From Trichopria drosophilae (taxonomy: Eukaryota; Arthropoda; Insecta; Hymenoptera; Diapriidae), in contig CM059583.1 in NCBI GenBank assembly GCA_030407085.1, forward strand, positions 22,356,001 to 22,420,000: a stretch of DNA of 64,000 bases, written 5' to 3'. Under the pieces are notes generated by a model. It was not told where the DNA came from. It saw only the letters and a list, made by a program, of their open reading frames with translations, and did not search any database. Made by a program: the position numbers and the translations under genes. Below, one piece after another: positions 37,159-48,439 of this stretch. Each line of letters begins with the position of its first letter. Position 1 is the stretch's first letter.

Positions 37159-38086
37159 CATGTCGACGCTCGATACGAAGGATATTTCAAATCTGACGCG
37201 AAGACTAGGTTATTCCACTTTCTCTACTGAAAAAGGAGGTTGTTTCATTTTCCCCGCGCGAAAAATAGGATATTTCGATTTTTCCCAAAAGAAAAGATTT
37301 TCCACTTTTCTCGGCGTGAAAAACAGGATATTTCATTATTTTGACGCTAAAAATAGGCTCGTTCGTTATTTTGACAGGAAGAAAATAGGATATTTCGAAT
37401 TTTCTTAGCGACTACTACATTATTACTTTATTATAAAGCGTAGCACGTCTGATTTATATAATTATTTTTCATTTAACGTGTATATTTTTAACAATTTTGA
37501 TTTTTAAATATTTTTATTAAATAAATAACAATAGTATTTATTAATAAAAATAATACTTATACCATATTTATATATTATGTCTTTTACAATAAAATATTTT
37601 TACACTTAATTTTAACACAATTATAGTTACAAATCTACAATCATATTTATTAGGATTGAGGCAATGCACTAAAAATGAAATTTTACGGAAAATAAACCAT
37701 TTTTATACCAATTTAAGATTCCATTATAAAATTAATTGTGCTGTGGTGGGACTAAACCCTTCGCTACCATAGTTCTTAGATCTTCCTTTTAGATAGGAAG
37801 CTTTCCATGGTATGCCTCTTTGATTTGAAAATTATCATCATCATCATCATTACCATCGTCATTATCATCGTCGTCCTTGTCATCGTCGTCGTCGTCATCA
37901 TCGTCATCGTCGTCGTCGTCGTCGTCATCATCTTCATTATAATTGTAAAATACGAAATATTCTGGTTTTCGCGCCGAAGAAATGGGAAAAATGTTTCTTC
38001 GCGCCGAAATTGAAATGGCCTTATCGCCGAATCCAAGTCTTCGTGTCCGATTTTAGATATCCTAGTCTTCGTATCGAGTGTCGATG
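37159..38086. mobile_element. Foldback element with tandemly repeated arms
   Basis: The left end CATGTCGACGCTCGATACGA and the right end (reverse complement CATCGACACTCGATACGA) are inverted. Each arm holds tandem units of roughly 40-55 bp with the words GCGAAAAATAGGATATTTCG (left, 37206-37405) or GCGCGAAGAAA (right, 37960-38060). The centre is AT-rich and includes the trinucleotide repeat at 37831-37940. No coding capacity is visible. Confidence 0.65.
37831..37940. repeat. Imperfect (ATC/GTC)n trinucleotide tract
   Basis: About 110 bp of ATC, GTC and near-variants in one phase. The long open frames on both strands here consist of low-complexity Met/Thr or Ile/Val runs and are artefacts. Confidence 0.95.
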
Positions 38087-38290
38087 TAATGATATTATTT
38101 TTATTAGATTGCGTTTCTGGCTTTCGGAAACTCATAAAACACAAAATTATAGATAATGAATCGCATAGGTAATTCAAAAGAGATGAGCGACGTGCATTAA
38201 TAAAAATGTTTGCGTTGTATCAGATAAATTCACAATTTGTAAAAGCTTCATTCTTGCAAGATATGGATCATATCGTTGCGCATCATTTAA

Positions 38291-39925
38291 CCCATTAACC
38301 TATTACGTACCAAACAGACGAAAAATTGTCGTTGACTTTGATGCTATTTTTTTGTATGAAAAAGAGAATAAAAAAATCGGCATAAGCCATTTCTGATGTA
38401 AAATTGGTCGTTTTTTCAGAATCTGTGGTCAAAATTTATTAATAATAAATATTGAAAAAGTTATAAACAATTAAAAGAAACAAAACATGATTTTTCGACA
38501 AAATATTGCTTTATAACCTTTGGCTTCGCATGGAAAATGTTCGCATTGAATTGCCTTAAACGCATAAAATATTGCGTCCATGGACCCTCAGCTATAAGTT
38601 TATACAGTTACTTTTTCTAAGTTTCAAAATGGCTGACGACAACATGGCGTGGAAGCCTGAAACAATGATCCATAAAATCACTATGGTGCCTGAAATTTTA
38701 AAGACAATTTAAATCGCTTCAAACTTGTTACTCGGGGGTTTTTGGGGTCATTGATTACGAATTCGAAGTCAGTTTAAGAAAATTCAAAATGGCGGAGCCA
38801 ACAAGGCGGACTAACTTTTTGATATTTGATGAAATTGTTTGAAATTTGTTACTCGTGGTTTTTTGGGGTCATTGATTACGAATTCGATGTCAGTTTTAGA
38901 AAATTCAAAATGGCGGAGCCAATATGGCGGACTAATTTTTTGAAATTTGTTACTCGGGGTTTTTGGGGTCACTGATTACGAATTTGAAGTCAGTTTTCGA
39001 GAATACAATTTTGAATTCGGAATACAAACTGGCGGCTGCGGTATGACGGTCAAATACTTTCAATATTTTTCTATGCAGAATACGTTTCTTAGCCGTCAAA
39101 AAATTTGTCTGTTGCCCGGCCCCCACCACTTGGCGGTAAACGTATAAAAGGGAGCTTTTTTCACTTTTTTAAAACTTGTTTTTACTTTTTTTTTAATTTT
39201 TTTTGTTATTTTTTAATTTTTATATTTTTTTTTACTCTTTACATTTTATATTTTGTTTTTTTACTTTTTACAATTTTGTGGTTTTAAAAAAAGATGATAA
39301 TCTTTGATGCGTTAGTCCGCCATATTGGCTCCGCCATTTTAAATTTTCTAAAACTGACATCGAATTCGTAATCAATGATCCCAAAAACCCCCGAGTAACA
39401 AAGTTAAAAAAATTAGTCCGCCATATTGGCTTCGCCATCTTGAATTTTCGAAAACTGACTTCAAATTCGTAATCAGTGACCCCAAAAACCCCCGAGTAAC
39501 AAGTTTGAAGCGATTTAAATTGTTTTTAAAATTTCAGGCACCATAGTGATTTTATGGATCATTGTTTTAGGCTTCCACGCCATGTTGTCGCGCGCCATTT
39601 TGAAATTTAGAAAAAGTAACTGTATGAGCTTATAGCTGAGGGTCCATGGACGCAAAATTTTATGCGTTTAAGGCAATTCAATTACATTTTCCATGCGAAG
39701 TCAAGGGTTATAAAGCAATATTTTCTCGAAAAATCATGTTTTTTTTGTTTTAATTGTTTATAACTTTGTTAATATTTATTATTAATACATTTTGACCACA
39801 GATTCTGAAAGAGCGATAAATTTTACATCAGAAATGGCTTATGCCGATTTTTTTATTCTCTTTTTCATACAAAAAAATAACATCAAAGTCAACGACAATT
39901 TTTCGTCCGTTTGGTACGTAATGGG
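38291..39925. mobile_element. 1.6-kb TTAA-flanked foldback (piggyBac-type non-autonomous element)
   Basis: TTAA lies at both ends (38287-38290, 39926-39929). The termini start CCCATT...ACGTACCAAAC on the left (with an 8-base insertion) and, in reverse complement, CCCATTACGTACCAAACGG on the right. Inverted matching then continues for most of both arms (about 38310-38720 against 39500-39910; for example CCATGGACCCTCAGCTATAA against TTATAGCTGAGGGTCCATGG). The centre contains three direct copies of the ATGGCGGAGCC-type module (about 38722, 38845, 38947), two inverted copies (about 39305, 39415), and a T-rich tract at 39170-39270. CCC ends next to TTAA are the piggyBac signature. No transposase remains. 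Confidence 0.85.
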
Positions 39926-39929
39926 TTAA

Positions 39930-40531
39930 GGCCTAAACGGACATTTTTCGGACACATTTTTCGGCAGCATATTACAGACTCTTAAAGTTGTCTAAAAAAA
40001 TTGGGGAATAGGTTTTTTATGCAGAATTTCATCCTCTTTCCGATGGTGGTCTTATTATTTTTATTTAATCAAAGCCTCAATTGTTGTACACAATATATTG
40101 TAAGAAAACACTAAATTTACGGTAAAAAATATTTTTCATCCAACGTTAACACTTTAAAGCGCACGTTCTGACCCCCAGGAAGTAAATTGTTTGCGACCAT
40201 GGACCAAAAACGATGAGATCCATGTATTTGTGAACCTATTTGAAGATGACGCTGACCACAGAAGCGTTAATTAAGTTGCAAAATCATCGGAATTCTGCTC
40301 AGTCCTCGAATTTAAGAAATATCCATCGAAATTAGATGTAAACGTTTTCTTAGGGGGTTTCAGGATCATTGATCATGAATGCAATGTTAATTTGGTAAAA
40401 TTAATAAGATAAGACCATCATCGGAGAGAGGATGAAATTCTGCCTAAAAAATCCTATTCCCCGATTTTTTATACAACTTTAAGAGACTATACAATGCTGA
40501 AAAAGTTATCCGAAAAATGTCCGTTTAGGCC
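39930..40531. mobile_element. 0.6-kb TTAA-flanked MITE adjoining the previous element
   Basis: The left end GGCCTAAACGGACATTTTTC is perfectly mirrored at 40512-40531, and inverted matching extends to about 130 bp per arm. TTAA at 39926-39929 is shared with the preceding element, and another TTAA follows at 40532-40535. The arrangement fits insertion into the TTAA that already flanked the 1.6-kb element. The centre (40330-40400) carries a weak copy of the ATTGATCATGAATGC-type module. Confidence 0.9.
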
Positions 40532-40789
40532 TTAAGGGGTTAATAAGAATAAATTGTTTGTTTCAAGCTTTCAGTCAAAAGTTAACAAGTAACGCGACAT
40601 ATGGTTCGCAGGGGTTCTCGCAAACAAAAAGAAAACAGATAATAAAATTAAATTTTGAATAAAGAACAGTCCGTTTTTAATTGGGTCAATTTTAACGTCC
40701 GACTGAACGCATGATTGAATTTTCAATGCCCTAAATTTTGCGTGATCACGTGCGGTCATAAATTTTCTCCGGACGATCAATCGTCCCGT

Positions 40790-41640
40790 TTAAAGCTCGT
40801 CAACTTTTAAAATTCATCCTTTCCCTCTTAACTTGGACGATGTCATCGTTTCGAGTCCAGTCATTCCCATTATCATTTCCTCCCGCACCCCGGCGCAACT
40901 CACAATTTCGGAGCCGAGCTTGCGCGCGAGTGAATTTATAAAAAGCTCGCTACTATAAATAATTATCGATCACGTATAACTCGGGGACAAAAGAATATTA
41001 TAAATGTCTTTCCGCGTTTCCGAGAATGGAGAAAATTGAGTGGCCTGGTATATAGGCGAGGGAGGGCCGGCACCCCTTCGTCCCCCTTCGACGGACCTGA
41101 CTTTGAAAGCCCACGCGCGCGCGTTTCCCCAATGGTGCCAGTGAGTTGGAGAAGGACGGCTAGCAATGCCCACATAGTTGTAAGGAGAGAGAGGAGGATT
41201 CTATGGGGTTGAATCAGGGGCGGAAAGTGTGTGGGGGGGAATTAGCGGATGGCCTGGCGGACAATGTGGGGATACTTTCTCATATCAAGTATGGCCGCTC
41301 TGGTGGCACGATGGCCAAAACAAACGTAAGTAACCCGCGTCTCGATACTCTTTAGAGACACGACTTGGGAACATTTTTTTTTTTCAAAAATTGTGATCGT
41401 CGTGAAAATGTTCGTCGATCGTTGAAAAAAAAATTTACGTCTTTCCGTTCAGTGGTTAAATTTTACAGTGGAGTTAATGGAAGTTCGAAGGATAGTGTTG
41501 CTGGCAGTGTTTTTGAAACACGTGGTTGCCGAGGCACGAGAAGCCGCATCGCTCGACGAATGCTGGTGACAGCCGATGTCGAATTCGGTGACTCGGTACG
41601 GCAAGTACTAATGAACTTTTCGTTTCAAATTTTGAAAAAT
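40790..41640. other. GC-rich island with TATA-like box and donor-like site
   Basis: GC- and CpG-rich from about 40800 to 41340. A TTTATAAAAAGC box lies at 40935-40946. An ATG at 41291 opens M-A-A-L-V-A-R-W-P-K-Q-T and reaches AAAC|GTAAGT (GT at 41326-41327). This is a candidate promoter and first coding exon of a long-intron gene, but no partner exon or domain was identified. A second open frame (41365-41685) has no recognised domain. Confidence 0.35.
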
Positions 41641-44340
41641 TTATATTTTTTAGAAATCTATATTAAATTAGACTTTAAAGTATGAAATCGGGTTCATAAA
41701 TGAAAGTTTTGTATCCCTGAATTTAAATTCGCTTATTCTTTTTTTTCAATTGTGACAATTGTAAAAATTTGTTACATTTTTGAACATGAGAAAAACTCAT
41801 GGGTCATGGAAAAATATCGTATAATTTTCAGTATTATTTCAGTATTATGATGATGCTAGCTTTAAGTACTTAATACTGCAAAAATATTTTGGTATTTTCA
41901 ATATATTTTTTATATTCTCTGGAGTAGATGACTTATTATATTACGTACAAATTAACTTAATAATTGTTCATTAAGAACTGACTTCACTGTAAAATCAAGT
42001 CTTGTTTGAAGATATTTCTGACATCTGAAACATGGAACGTTTCTTGATGCACAAGATATTTTGAGTCTACAACAAAAATATCTCAAAATAAAATACTTGT
42101 TTTGACAAGAGTAGTTGTGAAAACGAGTAGATGTACTGAATACGTCAACATCAGTATTCTCTCAGATCGTGGAGTTGGATCGGAAGTACGTACAGGGATA
42201 TGTAATCAATAGAAAATCAATAATGAAAAAATTTTTTGTTTGGTCGAATTAATATGTAAAACAAGGATTAACACAAGAAAGTCTCAAATTTCACGAAGGT
42301 TCGACATCGCAAAAATATGTGGATTAGATAGGATAGTTTAGTATAAAACACGTTCAATAATTAAAATTACAAGGACTCTAGTTTTATAGTTAGGTAATTA
42401 ACAAAGGTTTAGGTAAAGGATAACATAACTAACCTACATTTTTGGTGATGTTGAACGTACATGAAATTTGAGGTTTTATAAAGGCAGTGCTATAGGAGTA
42501 TTCAAATTTGCTGGGGGTTCCCCACTCTCAAACTCCTTTTTATAATACTAACATAACATAACTTGCATTGTAATTGGATACTTGTAATTTTTAATGTTTA
42601 TAAATGTAATCCGAAATAACATTACAGGCGGAAATAGAAAATTTGATTATTCTCATGTTCACCAGATTTTTTGAAATAAATACTAGTAACTAAGAAGAGA
42701 ACGTTTGTTTTTAGTTTTTTAAAAATTACGGATTTAATTTGCCTCACCGTAAATTTTTATCGTGATTTTGGCGGTGACTTCCATAATATAATTTTCGAAA
42801 AAAAACGCCATCCATAATTATTGGAGGTATTAAAGACGTTCCGATATGAAAGTTGTATATTATTTTCTTTTTTTATAATTCTTACTATACTTTTTTTATA
42901 ATACTTACTATAATTATAAACATATAACTTTTTTTTCAACGATTTATAATTAAATGTGTATATTAAACCGTTTTTTTTCTTTCCTCTCGTTTTGTTTTCT
43001 TCGTTTTATTCAAATTTTTGTTTCTTTTCCTCCAATTATATTATTGAAATCACGGCCAACACTAAGAAAGGTTTTACTTTTATCTAATAAAGATACGCAT
43101 TTCCCCATAACATTAGTACTTTTTGCGAAAAAAAAATTCATCACCATGTAAACAACACTACAGGTTGGGTCTATTGGTTGGCTGATAGGTTAGGTTAGAA
43201 AGGCTGGGAGGTCTTAAGGCGAAGCCTCCCACCAGACACAACGTATTTTCGCGCATTGCTTTTCATTTTTGGGGGAAAAGCATACGATATAAAATATGCA
43301 GTTTGAATAGATCTCTAACTTATAATTCCGAGAGATATTAATGATTGATAAGGGATTCAAAATATACACCAAAGAATTGAAATATTTTTATTTCTCTTTA
43401 TTAGGCTGAACAAATCACTCTAAATGTTTTAGAGTGTAACTCATTACTAAAAACTTTTACATATCGATTTGTAATTTGAATGCCCTCTTGGCAATCTGAA
43501 GCCTTCCTTTACAGTTAAATTTCGAATCAAACTGTTACTATTCCAAATAGTACTGGACGTTCTTGACCTTGATTCAAACTTTCAAATTTTAACAAAATAA
43601 AATATCCGCAGATTTAGAATTTCGAAAAATAAAGTATTCAATGGTTGTCTGGTACTGTCCAGATATTAAATTATCATTGAAATTAATTAAAATATATGAC
43701 TGCGACTAATTTTAAATATTGTCCAGGAAATTTCAAGTAAATAATATTTAAAATTTTAATCTCGGAGACTATTTTTCGGATCATTAATTTTCTCAATTTC
43801 GCACCTAAGGGTGCATTTCATTTTGGAATTTGTTTAAAATTCGGCTTAATGCACTATTTAAGAAATATGAAATGTTTTTCATTCGGAATTTTGAACCCAG
43901 GCCCGTATATGATAGACTCAGATTACATAATTTCATTCCTGGATCAGTAGTTAATGAACGTCCATTTATGGACATAACTTTTGTTCCAAATACCAAAGGT
44001 AATTTAAATTTATCTCAATTTTCCTCATTCTCTCAATTTGAAACAGTAAAAGCTCACTGTTTCCATCAGTGAAAGAATACTCACTGCTGGGTCAGTAATT
44101 TTTATCATATTCCCTACACACATAGTGGAATGGCGAATGAATTTCACTCTTTCGCGTTAAAGAGTCACTGATACAAGCAGCGAATCAATTTTATTGTTTC
44201 ATAACGCAACATTAATTCAGTGACTAAAAGAGTGAAATTTCATTTCAATCGCTCCTTTTCACTAAGGAACTCATTGACTATTCACTGAAAATCAGTGTAA
44301 GTTTTTACACATATCTTCTCCGTCAAAATATAATATACCA
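41641..44340. other. AT-rich non-coding stretch
   Basis: GTTAGGT / TAACATAAC words (42390-42560) and GATAGGTTAGGTTAGAAAGG (43178-43197) are the kind of short words widespread in insect genomes. Opposed open frames at 43805-44072 have no recognised domain. CACTG/CAGTG words recur at 44050-44300 and also at 20390-20570. Confidence 0.5.
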
Positions 44341-44344
44341 AGTA

Positions 44345-44655
44345 ATATTTGGGGGAACTGGGCATAGAAGAGGCCATGTCAGCGCTAGAACGCTTGTGAT
44401 TTGTCAATTTCGGTCAGTTAAAAGCTTAGGTCGATTTTCAACGGTTGCAACAACCTATTTTAAATTAGAATAATTAACATTAAGTTTATAAGACGAGAAT
44501 ATGCGCGGGGCATTGGAAATAACTTTTGCTAATAGTTGCTATAAATGACAATCGACCTTAAACACCCAGCTGATAATAGGAACTAACAAATCACAAGCCC
44601 AACAGCGCTAACATGACTTCCATACTATTTCCTGATCCCGGGCACCCACCCTGTA
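44345..44655. repeat. Foldback repeat of about 300 bp
   Basis: CATGTCAGCGCTAGAACGCT and TTGTGATTTGT on the left (44377-44410) mirror the right side (44600-44625: GCGCTAACATGACTTCC, with ACAAATCACAAGCCC before it). An inner pair around GGTCGATTTTC / GACAATCGACC also matches. No clear target duplication. Confidence 0.6.
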
Positions 44656-44888
44656 TATTCATCCGAAATTTTGGACATTTTATTAGAAACGAGTGAATAA
44701 CGAAATCTCCAAATATATAAGTTCTTATTTATACAGGGTGTAAAAAAATTCATCTATGAAAGATCTTTCCGAGATCTCGCAAGTTTAATCTCGCAAAAAT
44801 CTCGCTAATCGGACGGAGCGAGATTATTGAGAGATGGCCAAAGTGTTGAAATAAAATGTTAAAATTATCAATTAAAAAGTAAAATATT

Positions 44889-44957
44889 TAAGTCGGGATT
44901 CGAACCCGAGACGTTTCGTTCTTAAAGCTGGAACTCTAACCACTCGGCTAGACATTC
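44889..44957 (-). tRNA. tRNA-like pseudogene, left arm of palindrome
   Basis: A box TAGCCGAGTGG and B box GGTTCGAATCC are intact on the minus strand, and the T arm pairs (TCGGG/CCCGA). The anticodon position reads TAA (Leu-like). The acceptor stem does not pair, so it is not a working tRNA; it may still act as a Pol III promoter. Confidence 0.7.
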
Positions 44958-45049
44958 ATTTTAGGAAGGATAACAAATGGCAAATATTTGAGAGAATCTA
45001 TCATTGAAATTCGGCATTGATATATGTCATTTGTTATACTTCATTAAAT

Positions 45050-45122
45050 GACTGTCTAGCCGAGTGGTTAGAATTCCAGCTTCAAGAACGAAAGGTCTCG
45101 GGTTCGAATCCCGACCGTGATA
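45050..45122 (+). tRNA. tRNA-like pseudogene, right arm of palindrome
   Basis: A box at 45057-45067 (TAGCCGAGTGG), B box at 45101-45111 (GGTTCGAATCC). The T arm pairs. The anticodon position reads CAA (Leu-like). The acceptor strands do not pair. A T-run directly after it (about 45123-45135) would serve as a Pol III terminator. Confidence 0.75.
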
Positions 45123-45296
45123 TTTTTTTTTTTTTATTTAAATATTTTATTTTTTAATTGATAATTTTAACATATTATTTTAACATCTTTGGTCATCTCT
45201 CAATAATCTCGCTCCGTCCCATTAGCGAGATCATTGCGAGATTAAACTTGCGAGATCTCGGAAAGATCTTTCATAGATGATTTTTTTTACTCGGTG

Positions 45297-46261
45297 GTGT
45301 CCAAGAGCTGGGTTCCAATATTTCCGGTGATTCTCTATGATATTTCAAACCAAAAAGTTCCCTACCAAAATTGGATCTGAGGCTCAGAATTTAAATGATA
45401 GGAAACAAGAATTTAAACAAAAATATTTTTAAAATTTAAAACAAAAAAACATTACTTTTTTGCAATAACTCGCCTCGTTTTTAAGTTATTTTAATGAGTA
45501 AGAGCTCATTTTCAAGCTTTTTTAAGCGCTACAATTCATCCCTGAAAGCATTTGACCTGCGATGAATATTTCTGAAGTTATGGCCTCAAAAACCAATCGA
45601 CCAAAAAAAATAAGACTAATTTTTCCGATTTTTCGCATATTACTTATTGTCCCCAATAGCTAACGAAATGACGCACATGGAAAAGTTGTAGAGCTTGAAA
45701 AGACGAAGAAATTGCCGGCTCATATGTTCGTTTCCGATAAAAATTGAGTCCGCGAGAACACTCTGAATGTCGTAGAATTGGTAAAAAAAACTTATTTGAT
45801 ACTGACGGTGCACGTTTACGGCCAGTTCTACGACATTAACAGTGTTCCATTTGAGTCAATTTTTATTGAAATTGAACTTATGAGGGAACAAATTATCAGT
45901 CTTTTTAAGCTCTACAACTTCTTTCTGTGTGGCATTTCATTAGCTATTTGGCGAAGTGAGTTATGTGCGAAAAACTTTAAAAATTGGCCTTTTTTTCTGT
46001 TTTTGAGGCCATAATTTCAGAAATATTCATCGCATGCCAATTGCTCTTATGTATAAATTGTAGGGCTTAAAAAAAACTTTAAGAAGAGCCCAAACGCATT
46101 GAACTAACTTAAAAGTGAGCCGAGTTATTTCAAAAAAGTAATTTCTTTTCTAAATATTCAATGACTCAAATTGTGAGCCTCAGATCCAATTTTGGTACTG
46201 CACTTTTTGGTTTGAAATATCATGGAGAGTTACCTCTTGTTGCAACCCAGTTCTTGGACAC
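45297..46261. mobile_element. 965-bp foldback element (two long inverted arms)
   Basis: The left end GTGTCCAAGAGCTGGGTT is mirrored at the right by GTGTCCAAGAACTGGGTT in reverse complement. Arms of about 480 bp align almost throughout, sharing ATGATATTTCAAACCAAAAA, ACCAAAATTGGATCTGAGGC, GCGATGAATATTTCTGAA, TATGGCCTCAAAAAC and AATGTCGTAGAA. The centre is at about 45780-45825. The GTGTCC ends probably once continued as CAGGGTGTCC, now split by the tRNA-like palindrome. No coding sequence. Confidence 0.9.
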
Positions 46262-46609
46262 TTTGTACATACAAGACTGACCATTTGATGACCAATAGCA
46301 AGTACGACATATAGTATAGTAGTTAGTAGTAAGCACCGAAAGAGGTTTTGTTATTAGTTGGTCATCCAGCCATGAATACTTCTATAGATTAGTATTGATC
46401 CAATTATATCTGTCACTTGTATATATGCGTGTGTGTAATTAGTGTACTGTTGGACGAAATACGTTAGTACTTTTGTGCAACTACAATTCCGCTATTCATT
46501 TACTTGTCGGTATTAGTCTCGAACTGATACATTTTATAAGATTATTATCGTTTTATGCAGTTTTCGTCGAGTTACAATTATGGTTTCGTACAGTTTTTTA
46601 GTAAAACTT

Positions 46610-47260
46610 TTAATAGTACTTTTTGCACGAAGGGCGTGAAATGGTTGTTTTACGCCCGTGTACAAACAATATTTGTGATTTCGGTGGAGTAAAATGACCA
46701 TTCATTCTATAACACAAATGTAGCGAGTTTATTTTTCAATCAGTAATGTTTATGTTTATAATGAAAAATTCGTGTAATACGCCGCTACTGCGCGATTACT
46801 TGCATTTACAATTGTCGTTTTCTATTGTCTCCCAAAAATTATCATAATGTATTGTAATGTAGAAAATTATAAGAAATCGTATTTATCGTTTTTTTTTTCG
46901 AAAAATCGTCCATTTTCAGACTGTTTTTACTTTCGCCCGAGGATGTAAAATGCTGATTTTACGCCTCGAGGGAGAACAACTTTTGGGAGAATTAACGAGA
47001 TTTTGCAATATATAGATATTTTGATGCAAAATTCTGATTTGCTAATTTTGCTCTAGTTATTTCATCGACTGTTGCTAATCGTGTTAATTCAATATAAATT
47101 CGTGTACGTAAAGTACTTTCCACACATGTAAGTGGGTCGAAATATTGTTTACGCATGACTTTTCCGTGCGTAAAGTATAATCGAGTGCGTAAAGTTTACT
47201 TTAGACACGAGTTTACTTTACGCACCGTAAAGGCGTGCATAAATACTATTGTTGCATTTT
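46610..47260. repeat. TTTTACGC repeat, inverted copy of 36780-37130
   Basis: GTGCGTAAAGTATAATCGAG, AACAATA/TATTGTTTACGC and CGAGTTTACTTTACGCAC words match the reverse complement of 36790-36920. TTTTACGCCC / TTTTACGCC words and GTACTTTTTGCACGAAGGGC extend it. Confidence 0.65.
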
Positions 47261-47436
47261 GATTCTCATTTTGTTGGCGTTATTTTATTTACATTGCCTA
47301 CGTTACCGCGTTTTCATCAGCTATGCAAAAATTTCGTCGTGTATCGACTAATTAGACCTAATTATACCTGGCCAACTACCAGACCCAAGCTACTTCATTT
47401 CCTACCATACCAATTGGCGTAAATAATCATGCAGTC

Positions 47437-47452
47437 TAACCGCATGCGGTTA
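47437..47452. repeat. Perfect 16-bp palindrome
   Basis: TAACCGCATGCGGTTA, directly seen. It may be a binding site or chance. Confidence 0.6.
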
Positions 47453-48439
47453 AAAGTAGTTTATTTCATCCAGAAATGAGCAATCGTTTCAGAATGCATA
47501 CCTAACGCGCGCGCTTATTCTTTTTCTAGATTTGTTTAGTATATGATACTTGCACGATAAATCCGAGTGGATTCCGTTCCTAAACGAGATGTCAATTTTA
47601 TTATTGCACAAAGACTACTGAAAAAAGGATTTAATTCTATTTACGAATATTTGATAAGATAATGATGGTATGAATCAGTTGAATATTTGGTTTTGTAAAC
47701 TTAAAAGCTGTTAGACAAATTAGGTAAGGCTTATTATAAAGTGTAACATCTAACAAATATTTTCAAGAAGTCCCTACCACATTACAAATCCTTTAATTTT
47801 TTCAGTCACAGACCGTATAACTATTTTTACTATTTTTAACTTTAATCCTCAACATTTTACTTTTTGTTATTTTTTCATGGCAATGATTGGATCCAAATAA
47901 CAGCAAATATTTAGTAATAGTTTCATAATTCTTTCTCAAAAGGACTCGTAAAACGGTCCAAATTAGCTTATCAGTTAACGTTCGTTTTGCTTGTTATGGA
48001 AATGCGAATTGCAGAGTGATTATCTTGATACAAAAATTAAAAACTTGTACCAGAATTGCAAATCTGGCACAATTTATGCGCGGTCGTTTAAATTTAAATA
48101 CACTAGGTGTAAAATCATTTGAAACACAATAAACCAACTTTAGAAAATGATTTTAATTTAATAAATTTTAAGGAAGTACAAATGCAAATATTCCTCTTGA
48201 ATGAAGCGAACTTCCTACGCCATTGTCACGGATTTTCAGATTGGGAAATGGATTTGGATCAATAATTTTCACCAGATTTCGATACTTTATTTTCACTACA
48301 CGTAAGAAATAACATTAAATAACAAAGAACTTTTTCAATTATACTAACTCATATGTCTTAAACGTCTACTGGTACATAACCGCAAAAAATAAGGATGAAA
48401 AACTAATTTTTTCTATTAACCCAACCGCGTAATTTGAAG

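Larger units (their letters stand above)
44741..45292. mobile_element. Palindromic element with outward-facing tRNA-like promoters in both arms
   Basis: Left and right halves are inverted copies: CATCTATGAAAGATCTTTCC at 44751-44770 and its mirror at 45261-45280, then GAGATCTCGCAAGTTTAATC and a GAGCGAGATTATTGAGAGAT block on each side. Each half contains a tRNA-like unit, on the minus strand at left and the plus strand at right, so the two internal Pol III promoters point away from the centre (about 45008). The element lies just inside the tip of the next foldback: removing it would join CAGGGTG to GTGTCCAAG. It has no protein-coding capacity. Confidence 0.75.

Noticed and set aside
37776..38177. 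133-codon frame with Met/Thr runs and its opposite Ile/Val frame
   Set aside because: Driven by the ATC/GTC trinucleotide tract; low complexity, no domain.
43805..44072. Opposed open frames of 63 and 80 codons
   Set aside because: No recognised domain, and the two strands compete; insufficient evidence.
45050..45122. Functional tRNA-Leu gene
   Set aside because: Acceptor strands do not pair and the anticodon stem is weak, despite good A and B boxes.
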